DNA from: CALMEH01 sp964548225
GTDB lineage: Bacteria > Acidobacteriota > Blastocatellia > Pyrinomonadales > Pyrinomonadaceae
Length of the DNA stretch: 64,000 nucleotides
Assembly: GCA_964548225.1 (NCBI GenBank)
Contig: CAZJQP010000001.1
Location: 1-64,000 of the forward strand
Direction: 5' to 3'
Of this stretch, positions 34,478-43,549 are shown piece after piece. Both the position numbers and the translations under genes were made by a program. Position 1 is the first letter of the stretch, and each line of letters starts with the position of its first letter. The notes beneath the pieces were generated by a model. The model had not been told where the DNA came from. It saw only the letters and a list, made by a program, of their open reading frames with translations, and did no database searches.

Positions 34478-34927
34478 TTATCTTTTGTAGCTTGCTGCAA
34501 TCAGCGTATCGCGGCGCGGAAAATGCAGAAGAATTCCGAAGATGCCGAGCGCGAACCAGAGAAAGAAGAATTGATAGTTAAAGGCAAACGCCAAAACCAT
34601 TCCGAGCAATGAAATCGCTTCGCACAGAGCGCAGGCAATAATCAAACCCGTTTGCACGAGCGCGATTTTTTGTTCCGTTGCGGCTTGTTCGTAGGAACGC
34701 TTTTTCATCACGAACGACAGACCGAAATTTGCCAAAGCCAGAACCGCAAAAACAATAATAATTACGGCATTTTCCCCAAGCACAGGCTTTGATAAATCGA
34801 ATTTAAACATCTCCGGTTTAGTGATAAAAATAATCACCAAAAACATAATTTGCGACATCAAAAGCGCAAACCAAAGAATGATCAATGTTTTGTATGCGCC
34901 TTCGACATTTGTTTTTTCGTTTTGCAT
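34478..34927 (-). CDS. Four-helix membrane protein of unknown function
   Basis: I do not recognise this 149-residue protein. It has four clear hydrophobic segments at about residues 13-37, 50-70, 90-110 and 115-138, short polar loops and no signal peptide. It is the last gene of a three-gene minus-strand run with the 220-residue protein (5 bp upstream) and the ABC exporter, so it may assist or be co-regulated with the exporter. No catalytic motif is visible. Confidence 0.7.
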   Translation of the reverse strand: MQNEKTNVEGAYKTLIILWFALLMSQIMFLVIIFITKPEMFKFDLSKPVLGENAVIIIVFAVLALANFGLSFVMKKRSYEQAATEQKIALVQTGLIIACALCEAISLLGMVLAFAFNYQFFFLWFALGIFGILLHFPRRDTLIAASYKR

Positions 34928-34932
34928 AATTT

Positions 34933-35595
34933 TTACCTTAATTTTTTAAGTTCATCGTAGAAAACAATCGCTGTTTTGCAGATTTTATAAACGCCTTCAG
35001 CTTGTTCGCTCATTTTCGGTGTCCACAGTAATTCAAAATTTCCGGCATCGAAAGTAATTACCATTTTCGAGAAAAAACTTGAAGGATACCCATAAATTTC
35101 CTCACGAATCGCCGGAATTTGCACAAAACGTAACAAAAAGTCAGTATCTTTTGCGTTCAAATGATAATCCGACGAAAGCAGTGAAGTGTTCAAATGAGGA
35201 CAATCGGGAAGCAATTTCAAAATAAGACCTTCGTGCTGAATGATGAATCTCTGATTATTTCCCGACACGAAAAAATTGATTTTAAGTGCAGTATCGTTTT
35301 CGCCTTGCGGAAAATTTATTTCAAAACGAACACCGTTTCGCTCAAACGCGCCGCTGTAATTATCGAACGAAAGCGGCGTTCCAAAATTCCGAATTGCCCC
35401 GTAAAAAGCCTCGAAACGCGCACGTTTTTCAGCTTTTGCTGAAAAATATGTTACGGCGATGGTTGCCGCAACCGCAAGTATCACACCGCCGACGTTCATC
35501 GGAAAACTCCAATACGCACCTGCAATGATACCCAACGCAACCGCTAATAATATAACAATTACAAGTGTTATTCGCATTACAACCAAGTTTTCCAT
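34933..35595 (-). CDS. Hypothetical protein with two N-terminal membrane helices
   Basis: The 220-residue product has two hydrophobic segments close together (about 8-25 and 31-50), then a soluble domain of about 165 residues rich in beta strands. I do not recognise the fold or any motif. Its ATG begins one base after the stop of the ABC exporter and it is followed within 5 bp by a four-helix membrane protein, so translational coupling with the exporter is likely. Confidence 0.7.
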   Translation of the reverse strand: MENLVVMRITLVIVILLAVALGIIAGAYWSFPMNVGGVILAVAATIAVTYFSAKAEKRARFEAFYGAIRNFGTPLSFDNYSGAFERNGVRFEINFPQGENDTALKINFFVSGNNQRFIIQHEGLILKLLPDCPHLNTSLLSSDYHLNAKDTDFLLRFVQIPAIREEIYGYPSSFFSKMVITFDAGNFELLWTPKMSEQAEGVYKICKTAIVFYDELKKLR

Positions 35596-35596
35596 C

Positions 35597-37405
35597 TCAA
35601 TCCGTCGCCTCCAATTCTTCTTCTAAAAGTTGTCGTTCATATAAATCGGCATATTCACCGCCAATTTTTAATAATTCTTCGTGCGTTCCGCGTTCGATGA
35701 TGCGCCCGTCGTGGAGAACACAAATCAAATCCGCGTCCCGAATCGTCGAAATCCGATGAGAAACAATCAAAGTCGTGCGGTCGGTGCGAATGTCGCGCAA
35801 ATTGTGGAGGATTTTTTCTTCCGTGTAGGTATCTACCGCCGAAAGTGAATCGTCAAGAATTAAAATTCGCGGATTCCGCATCACGGCACGCGCAATCGCC
35901 GTGCGCTGTTTCTGTCCGCCCGAAAGCGTAATGCCGCGTTCGCCGACGAGTTGTTCATATTTATACGGAAAATTTTTGATGTCATCCGCAAGTCCGGCAA
36001 CTTCGGCGGATTTTTCGACGGAAATATATTGATTGTTGGGCTTTGGATGTTGGATTTCGGTTTGAGATTTCAAATTTGAGATTTCAGATACCGCCGACGG
36101 TTCTGATTCGATTCCGAAAGAAATATTTTCCGCTAAACTGTCGCTAAACAAAAAAGTTTCCTGCGGAACGAAGCCGATTGATTGGCGAAGTTGTTCGAGT
36201 TTGTAATGACGAATCGGAACTCCATCAATTAAAACCGAGTTTTCGGGCGCATCCAAAAGTCTCGGAATCAAACTGACGAGCGTTGATTTTCCGCTTCCGG
36301 TTTTGCCGACGAGCGCAACGGTTTTACCTTGTTCGACGGTTAAATTTATGTCTTCAAGAACGAGTTTGCCGTTGTATGCGAAATCGAGATTTTTGAATTC
36401 GATTTTGCCTTTGATTTTCGGCTGTTCTTTGGCGTTTTCGTCGTCTTTGATTGTCGGTTCGGTTTCCAAAATCGAATTAAATCTCTTTAAACTCGCCGTT
36501 CCGCGTTGGTATAAATTAACAACGTAGCCAAGCGCGATAAGATACCAAATCATTCGCTGCAAATACAAAATAAACGCCGTAAAATCGCCCGCCGTAATTT
36601 CTTGATTAACCGCCATCGGAACACCGACCGCGACGATAATCACAAAACCCAAACCGATAAAAAATAAAAGTAGCGGACGCATTGCCGCCGCATATTTTAC
36701 TAATCGCAGGTTTTGCGCGGCATATTCGCGGTTCAATTCTTGAAATTTTTCGATTTCCGCATCTTCCTGTGCGTAGGCGCGAACAACGCGAACGCCGGTC
36801 AAATTTTCCTGCGCTCGTGCTGTAATTGAAGAAAAATATTCCTGAATTTTCTCGAATCGCGTGTGAATCTGTGCGCCCAAAACTTTTACCGTGAGCGAAA
36901 CGAACGGCATCGGAATCAGTAATAAAAGCGTGAGTTTTACTGAAATTCCGAGCATAATCGGGAGCGAAATACAAAGCGCGAAAATGGCTTGGAACGAATA
37001 CAAAATCATCGGTCCAACAATTTGCCGAATTGCCGCCAAATCATTCGTCGCCCGCGCCATCAAATCGCCGACACGATTATTTGCAAAAAATTCGAGCGGC
37101 TGATTAACCAAAGCTGCGTAAAAATCGCGCCGCATATCATATTCGATGTGCCGCGAAGCATTTATCAAGAGCCGTCTTTGCCAGAAAAGGAAAATTCCGC
37201 TGACAAGATTTATTCCCAAAATCAAAAGCGGATAATAAATAACTTTTTCCCAAGTAACCGCCGAGCCTAAATCATCAATCGCACGTCCGACAAAATACGG
37301 AATCAAAAGCCCGAACGACATCGAAATCAAAATAAACAAAATTCCGACGGCAACGTGCCATTTGTAAGGTTTAAAATATCGAGCAAATTTTCTGAGTTCT
37401 TCCAT
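35597..37405 (-). CDS. ABC exporter half-transporter (MdlA-like) with degenerate Walker B
   Basis: This 602-residue protein has a six-helix exporter domain and a nucleotide-binding domain with GKTGSGKS, signature LSGGQ and Walker B LILDDSLSAVD. Asp519 stands where the catalytic glutamate is expected, as in the non-canonical subunit of heterodimeric exporters such as MdlA or TM287. It should therefore need a partner with a canonical site; the exporter at 1417 is a candidate. An in-frame insertion (AVSEISNLKSQTEIQHPKPN, 36030-36092) lies between the Q-loop region and the signature. I chose the ATG at 37405 over a TTG at 37438. Confidence 0.92.
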   Translation of the reverse strand: MEELRKFARYFKPYKWHVAVGILFILISMSFGLLIPYFVGRAIDDLGSAVTWEKVIYYPLLILGINLVSGIFLFWQRRLLINASRHIEYDMRRDFYAALVNQPLEFFANNRVGDLMARATNDLAAIRQIVGPMILYSFQAIFALCISLPIMLGISVKLTLLLLIPMPFVSLTVKVLGAQIHTRFEKIQEYFSSITARAQENLTGVRVVRAYAQEDAEIEKFQELNREYAAQNLRLVKYAAAMRPLLLFFIGLGFVIIVAVGVPMAVNQEITAGDFTAFILYLQRMIWYLIALGYVVNLYQRGTASLKRFNSILETEPTIKDDENAKEQPKIKGKIEFKNLDFAYNGKLVLEDINLTVEQGKTVALVGKTGSGKSTLVSLIPRLLDAPENSVLIDGVPIRHYKLEQLRQSIGFVPQETFLFSDSLAENISFGIESEPSAVSEISNLKSQTEIQHPKPNNQYISVEKSAEVAGLADDIKNFPYKYEQLVGERGITLSGGQKQRTAIARAVMRNPRILILDDSLSAVDTYTEEKILHNLRDIRTDRTTLIVSHRISTIRDADLICVLHDGRIIERGTHEELLKIGGEYADLYERQLLEEELEATD

Positions 37406-37582
37406 TGGTTTTCTGATAAAAATTGTATCGCAAATCAAAAAACAATTCCGCCGCGCTGAAATAAATCTGCAGTAATTTCAATTTTTCTTGCAAAGCAGTA
37501 AATAATTATGTCAGAATACCTTCGAAAAATACGCATAATTTAAATAGAAGAGATTTATTGTTCCAATCTTCCTTTGAAGGAT

Positions 37583-39349
37583 ATGAAAAATAGAGTAAAA
37601 ATTGCCGTGGTTTTATTTTGTATCGGTTTTGCCGTCGTGTGTTTAGTTCCGCGTTTTTCGGTTACGAATGCAGATAAACGAAATTCGGTTAATATTACCG
37701 AAACGCCGAATCAACTGCCGGAAATTATGGAATTTCGACATAAAAAAATCGGGTTGGGACAGCGGTTGACAATCGGAGTTGAAGTGATTGACGAAGAAGG
37801 CGACCTTGTTCGCACCGAAATCGTCGAAAAACCTGCCTCGGCGAAGTTTAATCAGAATACGCTGACGATTGATTGGACACCGCAAAAAAGCGATGGCAAG
37901 AAAGGCAGATTTGTTGTCAAAGTTACCGAAATTCCACGCGACAAATCACGGACACAGCGCGTTATCTCAAAAACTTTCGACATTCAAATCGTCAAAAAAG
38001 CGGTGAAATTGCTCGAACTTCCGCCCGCACCGCTTGAGGTTGATGCGTTCGTTACAATTATTGATCCTGACCGATTAAAAGCCGCGAATCAAAAATGGAA
38101 CATCGTCAACCTTTTCCAAAGAATTGCCGAAATTGAAGCCGACAAGCAAATCAAACCGAATAGCGACATTCAGCCGACAACGGGCGAACAACTTTTCCGT
38201 GATTCGATGAAGGAATTGGCGATTTTGCACAAAAATCCGACACTCAACCCCGACAGTCCAAACTACAATACCGAATGGAACGCCGAAAATTGGAAGTTGA
38301 TTGCGGTGCGCCCGCGTCTGAACAAGCGTGTTTTTGAATTGCGTTTAGTTTATTTCAACATCAAAGCCGCCGAACAAGCCTATCTGATGCCGCGAATGCG
38401 ACTCGTGCGTGGCAAAGATGCCGGACGACCGGAAGAATTGCGTCTGAAAAATAACACGACTTTTGCAAAATTGTTTCACGATTCGTTTTTTGAAGGCGAA
38501 AAAATGAAGGATTTTGTGGCGAATGACAAAGCGAAATACGGCGAAGCTCTGGCGGATTTTATGACCAAAGTTTTGACTTATTACGACAAAGACGATCCGA
38601 TGATGCGCGGAAATCTGGCGGCGATTCCGCATAATTCGCGGCTCGGCGGCGGCAACGAATACGATGCGAACGGTAATTATCTGTACGGCGATGGCTGGGC
38701 TTTGGGCGCAATAAAAGCCGGCACGGTCGAGCGCAACGGCAAAAAAACGATTGCCTTTATCAGTCCATTTATTGACGGTTTTGCCGCTTCGATAAAGCCA
38801 AATAAAGACAACACATCTTACGTTCCCATTCCTGCGCCAATTGCCGATGTGAACAGAAAGATGTATCAAAATGGTTGGGAATATCTGATTGACGACGACG
38901 ACAAAGGAAATATGGCGATTCCGTCGGTTTCGGCAGACGGCACGGTCAAACGGAGCAACATTGATACGACTTTGAATATTTACGAAATTCAAACGGGTTT
39001 TCGTTTTGTCGAAACGGGTTGGCGTGACGCGCGACGGCGGATTTTTGAAGAACGCGGAATGACTTGTATGCAATGCCACGTTCGCAATTTCGATGAGGGA
39101 AATTATCTCTTGGATATGCGTGATCCGCAGAAAAATTCAAAAGATTTTGCGACCAATCCAGTGCCGCGTGTATTTTTCATTATCACGCCGACTTTGCACA
39201 GCGGACGACCGGAATATATGCGGCGTGGCGAACTCGAACAAGTCGGAAATCTGACGGGTGTTTTCCGCGATTATTTGGGAATTAAAGTCAAAATAAATTC
39301 GCCGCTTGCAAGTGATTGGGTTCATAATACGAAAAAAGGAAAAAGTTAA
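37583..39349 (+). CDS. Exported one-haem cytochrome c-like protein of unknown role
   Basis: The 588-residue product has an N-terminal membrane anchor or signal (about 5-27), a beta-rich segment resembling a putative Ig fold (about 45-135) and a large domain I do not recognise. One haem c attachment motif, CMQCH, is at Cys495-Cys498-His499, close to the C-terminus. A single c-type haem implies an electron-transfer or redox role outside the cytoplasm. GAAGGAT directly before the ATG at 37583 supports this start over a TTG three codons upstream. It is followed after 5 bp by a membrane protein and then by a DUF2490 protein, likely one operon. Confidence 0.75.
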   Translation: MKNRVKIAVVLFCIGFAVVCLVPRFSVTNADKRNSVNITETPNQLPEIMEFRHKKIGLGQRLTIGVEVIDEEGDLVRTEIVEKPASAKFNQNTLTIDWTPQKSDGKKGRFVVKVTEIPRDKSRTQRVISKTFDIQIVKKAVKLLELPPAPLEVDAFVTIIDPDRLKAANQKWNIVNLFQRIAEIEADKQIKPNSDIQPTTGEQLFRDSMKELAILHKNPTLNPDSPNYNTEWNAENWKLIAVRPRLNKRVFELRLVYFNIKAAEQAYLMPRMRLVRGKDAGRPEELRLKNNTTFAKLFHDSFFEGEKMKDFVANDKAKYGEALADFMTKVLTYYDKDDPMMRGNLAAIPHNSRLGGGNEYDANGNYLYGDGWALGAIKAGTVERNGKKTIAFISPFIDGFAASIKPNKDNTSYVPIPAPIADVNRKMYQNGWEYLIDDDDKGNMAIPSVSADGTVKRSNIDTTLNIYEIQTGFRFVETGWRDARRRIFEERGMTCMQCHVRNFDEGNYLLDMRDPQKNSKDFATNPVPRVFFIITPTLHSGRPEYMRRGELEQVGNLTGVFRDYLGIKVKINSPLASDWVHNTKKGKS

Positions 39350-39354
39350 GAATT

Positions 39355-40413
39355 ATGAATCGCAAATCTTTTCAAATTTTCACGTCCGTTTTTTTACTAA
39401 CCTTCTGCACAATCGCGGCAAATGCTCACGTCAAGTGGTTTTTCGATTACGACGTTACCAAACCGCCAACACCGATCGGCGAAGTTTTAGACGGAACTTT
39501 TGTCAAAATGTTTTTAGTTTCGGTTGCCGGATGTTACATATTTTTTCTGCTTGACCGATATATCTACGAAGAAGGAATTTTAGCGGAATTCGACAAAAAG
39601 CTGAAACTTTTCGATAATGCCGCCAATTACATTATGCGGGGTGCGGCGGGAGTTTTTTTTCTCTCGCTTTTCGGTTGGTGGGCTTTGGGGATCGGGCAAA
39701 GTTTTTATCTCACGCCTGAATTGAAAACCGATTCGCCGATTGTGCCTTGGATTCAACTTGCGATGGCTTTGGCAGTAATTTCGCGCCATACGGTTTTTCT
39801 AACGGGCATCGGAGTTTTCGCGCTATACATCGCCGCCGTCATAAATTTCGGGATTTTTCATCTGCTCGATTATATGATTTTCTTGGGCATCGGCTATTAT
39901 TTGACGGTTTCGCAAACGACCAAAAAACCACTTCTCAAATCAGGATTTATCGCGCTTTTTGCCTGCACGGGATTGACTTTGATTTGGGCGGGAGTCGAAA
40001 AATTTGCCTATTCACATTGGACGATTGCCGTTCTTGCCGATAAACCGAATGTTACGATGGGAATGTCGCCTCCGATTTTTATGAAAGTTTCGGGGTTTAT
40101 AGAAATTTTCGTAACCTTTATCTTGCTGGGCGCAGTTTCGGTTGTCGGACGGTTGATTTCGCTTGGTTTTATGTCAATTTTCGTGTTGGCGGTTTTCGAG
40201 TTCGGCACGCTTGATGCCGTCGGTCATTTGATGATTGTGGCGATTCTTTGGGTTTTAATTGTGCGCGGTCCGACCGATGCGCGAAATATGCTCGTTCTGC
40301 CTGACAAATCGCTTTTTACCGAAGCGTATTTTATGACCGGACTTTATTTTCTCGCCTTTGTGATGATTTTTATTCTCTATTATGGAATTCATTATTATTC
40401 TTACGGTTCATGA
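39355..40413 (+). CDS. DoxX-like polytopic membrane protein
   Basis: The 352-residue protein has a signal-like first helix followed by AHVKWFFDYD, a motif I associate with DoxX-related membrane proteins, and about eight further hydrophobic segments. DoxX-family proteins are quinol- or redox-linked membrane subunits in some systems. The location 5 bp after a c-type cytochrome is consistent with an electron-transfer complex in the inner membrane, but no haem or quinone site can be identified. The family assignment is moderate. Confidence 0.65.
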   Translation: MNRKSFQIFTSVFLLTFCTIAANAHVKWFFDYDVTKPPTPIGEVLDGTFVKMFLVSVAGCYIFFLLDRYIYEEGILAEFDKKLKLFDNAANYIMRGAAGVFFLSLFGWWALGIGQSFYLTPELKTDSPIVPWIQLAMALAVISRHTVFLTGIGVFALYIAAVINFGIFHLLDYMIFLGIGYYLTVSQTTKKPLLKSGFIALFACTGLTLIWAGVEKFAYSHWTIAVLADKPNVTMGMSPPIFMKVSGFIEIFVTFILLGAVSVVGRLISLGFMSIFVLAVFEFGTLDAVGHLMIVAILWVLIVRGPTDARNMLVLPDKSLFTEAYFMTGLYFLAFVMIFILYYGIHYYSYGS

Positions 40414-40470
40414 TTTAAATCATATTTGGTGATAAATTTCCGAGAGATAATTATTGAGGAGTAAAAAGCA

Positions 40471-41178
40471 ATGAAATTACAAAGCCACTTGATTTTATTC
40501 TTAATAACTATTTTTTGTTCCGCTTCGGTTTTTGCTCAAACGGTTGACGACAATTCTGATATTGTCGGTTGGAGCGATTTTACGTTTATCATTCCGCTCA
40601 AAAAAAAAGAGGAAGCAGGTAAAAAAGTTGACCAATGGATTTTGAATGTGGGCGGTGTTCTGCGTGTCGGAAGAAACTTTAAACGTCCGATTGACGAGCG
40701 CGGCGTGGTTACGCTGACCTATCGAATCAACAAATATTTTACGGTCGGTTCGGGCTATCTTTACCGCCGATTTCGTCCGACCGAAGCGCGGCGGCAGTAT
40801 GAACACCGCTTAATGTTTTTTCTGAATTCATCCAAAAATTGGACAAATGTTCAGCTTCGTAACCGCTCGATGACAACTTATTTGATAAAACATTCGCGCC
40901 CCGATACGGTTGTTTTCCGCAATCGCGCACAGCTTAATTTTCCGATAATGAAAGACAAAAAAGAAATTATTACACCATTTGTTGCGGACGAACCGTTTTA
41001 TGATTTTCGTGAGAAAAAATGGTTTCGAAATGATTTTTTCGCAGGAGTTTCAAAACAGTTTACGCCGAAATTCGGTGCGGACTTTTATTATCTGCATCAA
41101 AATTTGAGTCTCGGCGCAATTCGTCAAACAAACGGTTTCGGTGTGAGCCTGCGGTTTAAGTTGGATTTTATAAAGTAA
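40471..41178 (+). CDS. DUF2490-family outer-membrane beta-barrel-like protein
   Basis: The 235-residue product has a signal peptide (cleavage near SVFA-QT) and a series of amphipathic beta strands ending in FGVSLRFKLDFIK, with the WSDFTFIIPL, YRINKYFTVGSGYLYRRFRP and YEHRLMFFL segments typical of DUF2490. It is probably a small outer-membrane barrel of unknown function. TTGAGGAG before the ATG is one of the better ribosome-binding sites in the window. It follows the cytochrome/DoxX-like pair by 57 bp and may share their transcript. Confidence 0.75.
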   Translation: MKLQSHLILFLITIFCSASVFAQTVDDNSDIVGWSDFTFIIPLKKKEEAGKKVDQWILNVGGVLRVGRNFKRPIDERGVVTLTYRINKYFTVGSGYLYRRFRPTEARRQYEHRLMFFLNSSKNWTNVQLRNRSMTTYLIKHSRPDTVVFRNRAQLNFPIMKDKKEIITPFVADEPFYDFREKKWFRNDFFAGVSKQFTPKFGADFYYLHQNLSLGAIRQTNGFGVSLRFKLDFIK

Positions 41179-41184
41179 GATTTT

Positions 41185-41604
41185 TCAAATCTTCGTGTAA
41201 GTTGAAAGTCCTGTGGCAATGAGTTTTCCTTGTTCATTGACGACTTCCGCCGAAACGGTTTGAATGCGTTTGCCGTTGCGTAAAACTTTTGCCGTGCAGA
41301 AAACTTCGCCTTCTGTGTGCGGGCGCAAATAATGAACGGTTAAATCAATCGTCGTTGTTTGTTCGTCTTCGGCAAGACACGAAATACACGCAAAAGCCAT
41401 CGCCGTATCAATCAGCGAAGCAGTTGCCCCACCATGCAAAACGCCGTAAGGCTGGCGCAAGTCGTCGCGCATCGCAACTTTCAGCGTTGCTTCGCCGAAC
41501 TTTAAATCAACCAATTCAAAACCGAGAAGTCGCGGGTAAGGAATATCTTTTATTTTTTCCGCCGCTTTTTGTTTATATTCTTCGGTGATAATTTTTTTGC
41601 TCAT
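41185..41604 (-). CDS. PaaI-type hotdog thioesterase
   Basis: The 139-residue protein is a hotdog-fold acyl-CoA thioesterase: GVLHGGATASLIDTAMAFA contains the family HGG motif and the conserved aspartate on the central helix, and TIDLTVHYLRPH forms the following strand. PaaI-like enzymes hydrolyse aryl- or acyl-CoA in the cytoplasm. Length is normal for the family. It is followed on the same strand by nothing within its transcript; a hairpin separates it from the lipoprotein gene upstream in the sequence. Confidence 0.9.
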   Translation of the reverse strand: MSKKIITEEYKQKAAEKIKDIPYPRLLGFELVDLKFGEATLKVAMRDDLRQPYGVLHGGATASLIDTAMAFACISCLAEDEQTTTIDLTVHYLRPHTEGEVFCTAKVLRNGKRIQTVSAEVVNEQGKLIATGLSTYTKI

Positions 41605-41612
41605 TTAAATTA

Positions 41613-41682
41613 TTTTGAGTCCCGCCTTTAGACGGCTTTTTGTTGTTGGCGCAGATTGCCGACTAAAGACGGGACTCAAAAC
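41613..41682. terminator. Long hairpin covering the end of the lipoprotein gene
   Basis: TTTTGAGTCCCGCCTTTAGA pairs with a right arm differing by two or three bases. The right arm encodes the last five residues and the stop of the lipoprotein on the minus strand. Confidence 0.6.
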
Positions 41683-42355
41683 TTATTTCTCCTAAGATTT
41701 TTCTGAATTCTTCGGCTGAAACTTTTTTAAAGTCTTTTGGCACAACAAATAAATCGTTTGCGGTTTCCGCTTTGAAATTCGTTAGCTCAATCGTCATCGT
41801 TAAAGTTTTCTGACCGTTTTCGATACTGTAAAATTCTTGGCGCATCGGCAAATTTGTGTTTTCATCAACCGAAATCAATATTTCGGAATTGTCGAAATTT
41901 ACACTGTATTGCGTCAGATTATTCGCCGTTCCTGCTTTTGTGAATTCCGCGTTTGTTTTAGCGTTCAGCCATTCACCCGTAAAATCATTCTGCGTTGGAA
42001 AATTCGCGCTCAAAGCTGTTTCCATATAGATTTTTTTGTTCGCCAAGATCGTGAAAATTTTATCGGTTTGAATCAACGAAACTTGATTCTTCGTGCCGAC
42101 ATTGTAATCAAATCGCCGATTGTTTCCACTTCGCGCAACGAATTTTTTATTTTCCACGCCATTTGCCGTAATGACGATTTCAACTTGAAAAATCTCAAGC
42201 TCTTTAGTCGAAAAAGGAGTATTGCTTTTGATTTCTTCAGGTGTAAAAGTTTTTGGCGTTTCGGTGTTTGACGATTGAAAAAAACGGCAAGACGCGCACA
42301 TCAACAAAATTAACAAAAATGCGGCAAGATTTTTTTTTGAATAATTAAAAAGCAT
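41663..42355 (-). CDS. Hypothetical lipoprotein, possibly LolA/DUF4412-like
   Basis: The 230-residue product has a signal with a lipobox-like MCASC around residue 22. The mature part alternates beta strands (VEIVITANGVENKKFVARSG, KIFTILANKKIYME, LTMTIELTNFKAE), a pattern shared by LolA/LolB-like and DUF4412 folds, but no diagnostic motif is clear. It would be anchored in a membrane facing the periplasm. The last codons are formed by a hairpin arm. Confidence 0.65.
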   Translation of the reverse strand: MLFNYSKKNLAAFLLILLMCASCRFFQSSNTETPKTFTPEEIKSNTPFSTKELEIFQVEIVITANGVENKKFVARSGNNRRFDYNVGTKNQVSLIQTDKIFTILANKKIYMETALSANFPTQNDFTGEWLNAKTNAEFTKAGTANNLTQYSVNFDNSEILISVDENTNLPMRQEFYSIENGQKTLTMTIELTNFKAETANDLFVVPKDFKKVSAEEFRKILGEISFESRL

Positions 42356-42523
42356 CGGAAAAAGCGTAATTTAAATATTCCGATTTAAGACCGGCTTTGT
42401 CAAAATACATCACGATTTTGACCACACGGGCGGAATTGAATCTGCAACCTGCGAAAAAAAAGTTGAATCCAAAGCGATTGTAGTTTATCATTAGCAGGAA
42501 AATAAATAAGGAAATCCGGTTTT

Positions 42524-43498
42524 ATGAAAGTTAAGTTTTTGGTTGTTTGTGCTTTGGCAATAGGTTTGTTTCAGACGGTTTTTGGTCAAACGCCGACCGC
42601 CGCACAAGGTTATTTGCTCGGTCCCGGCGATGTTATTTCGATAAAAGTTTTGGGCGAACCTGATTTTTCTGTTGATAAAGCAATTATTGACGAAGACGGA
42701 AGAATTCAAATTCCATACGCAGATGAAGGTTTGATGACCAAATGTAAAACAGAAAAAGACATTCGCGCCGAAGTTACAAAGATTTACTCGAAAATGCTCA
42801 GAAATCCGCAAGTTACGGTTCAAATTAACGAACGCAAAAGCCGTCCGCCTGCAACGATTTACGGCGAAATTCGCACACCGCAGAGAGTTGAATTAACGCG
42901 CCAAGTCCGACTTTTGGAGTTGCTCGGTTTTTCGGGTGGCGTAATCGAGGACAAATCATCCGGAATGGTGCAGGTTACGCGAACACAACCGCCGATGTGT
43001 AGCGATGAGAAAACACGGGAAGAGTGGAATAAAGAAACGGATTCCGGCTTGAATGCACCTTCGACATTGTATAGTTTGGCAAGCATTAAACAAGCAAGGA
43101 ACGAATCAAATCCGATAATTTATCCGGGCGATATTATTGTGGTAATGAAAGCTCCGCCGGTTTATGTTATCGGTGAGGTCAATGTTATCAGGGAAATTTT
43201 AATTTCCGAAAATGGTTTGTCGCTCACCGAAGCGATTGCTCAAGCAGGAGGTTTTAACCGCGAAGCACAGAAAAAAGACATTATTATTCAGCGTGTTAAA
43301 CCCAACTCGCGCGAACGCGAAAGTATTGCTGTTAATTATGATCTCATTAAAAAAGGACAGCAAAAAGATATAATGCTTCAAGCCGATGATATTGTTATTG
43401 TCAACAAAACCAAAAAGAGCGTCGGAGCAACGATTCTTGATATAGTTACGGGCGGAGCAAAAAATGCACTGAATATTTTGCCGACCGTTGTTTTGTAA
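42524..43498 (+). CDS. Wza-like polysaccharide export protein
   Basis: The 324-residue product has a signal peptide ending near TVFG-QT, a Poly_export domain (YLLGPGDVISIKVLGEPDFS, residues about 28-105), then SLBB domains (PPATIYGEIRTPQRVELTRQ and PPVYVIGEVNVIREIL). Wza-type proteins form the periplasmic and outer-membrane channel for capsule or exopolysaccharide. Length is near the family norm. No Wzc, Wzy or glycosyltransferase is adjacent. It is convergent with the acyl-CoA ligase and ends before a hairpin terminator. Confidence 0.9.
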   Translation: MKVKFLVVCALAIGLFQTVFGQTPTAAQGYLLGPGDVISIKVLGEPDFSVDKAIIDEDGRIQIPYADEGLMTKCKTEKDIRAEVTKIYSKMLRNPQVTVQINERKSRPPATIYGEIRTPQRVELTRQVRLLELLGFSGGVIEDKSSGMVQVTRTQPPMCSDEKTREEWNKETDSGLNAPSTLYSLASIKQARNESNPIIYPGDIIVVMKAPPVYVIGEVNVIREILISENGLSLTEAIAQAGGFNREAQKKDIIIQRVKPNSRERESIAVNYDLIKKGQQKDIMLQADDIVIVNKTKKSVGATILDIVTGGAKNALNILPTVVL

Positions 43499-43503
43499 AA
43501 CTG

Positions 43504-43535
43504 TTTTGAGTTCCAACTTCAATTGGAACTCAAAA
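43504..43535. terminator. Bidirectional terminator
   Basis: TTTTGAGTTCCAA and its reverse complement flank a 6-nt loop, between convergent genes. Confidence 0.8.
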
Positions 43536-43549
43536 CCTAAAGCAAAATT

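Noticed and set aside
38345..39079. 244-codon minus-strand frame within the cytochrome gene
   Set aside because: Antisense to a gene with a clear CxxCH motif and start; composition is that of a shadow frame.
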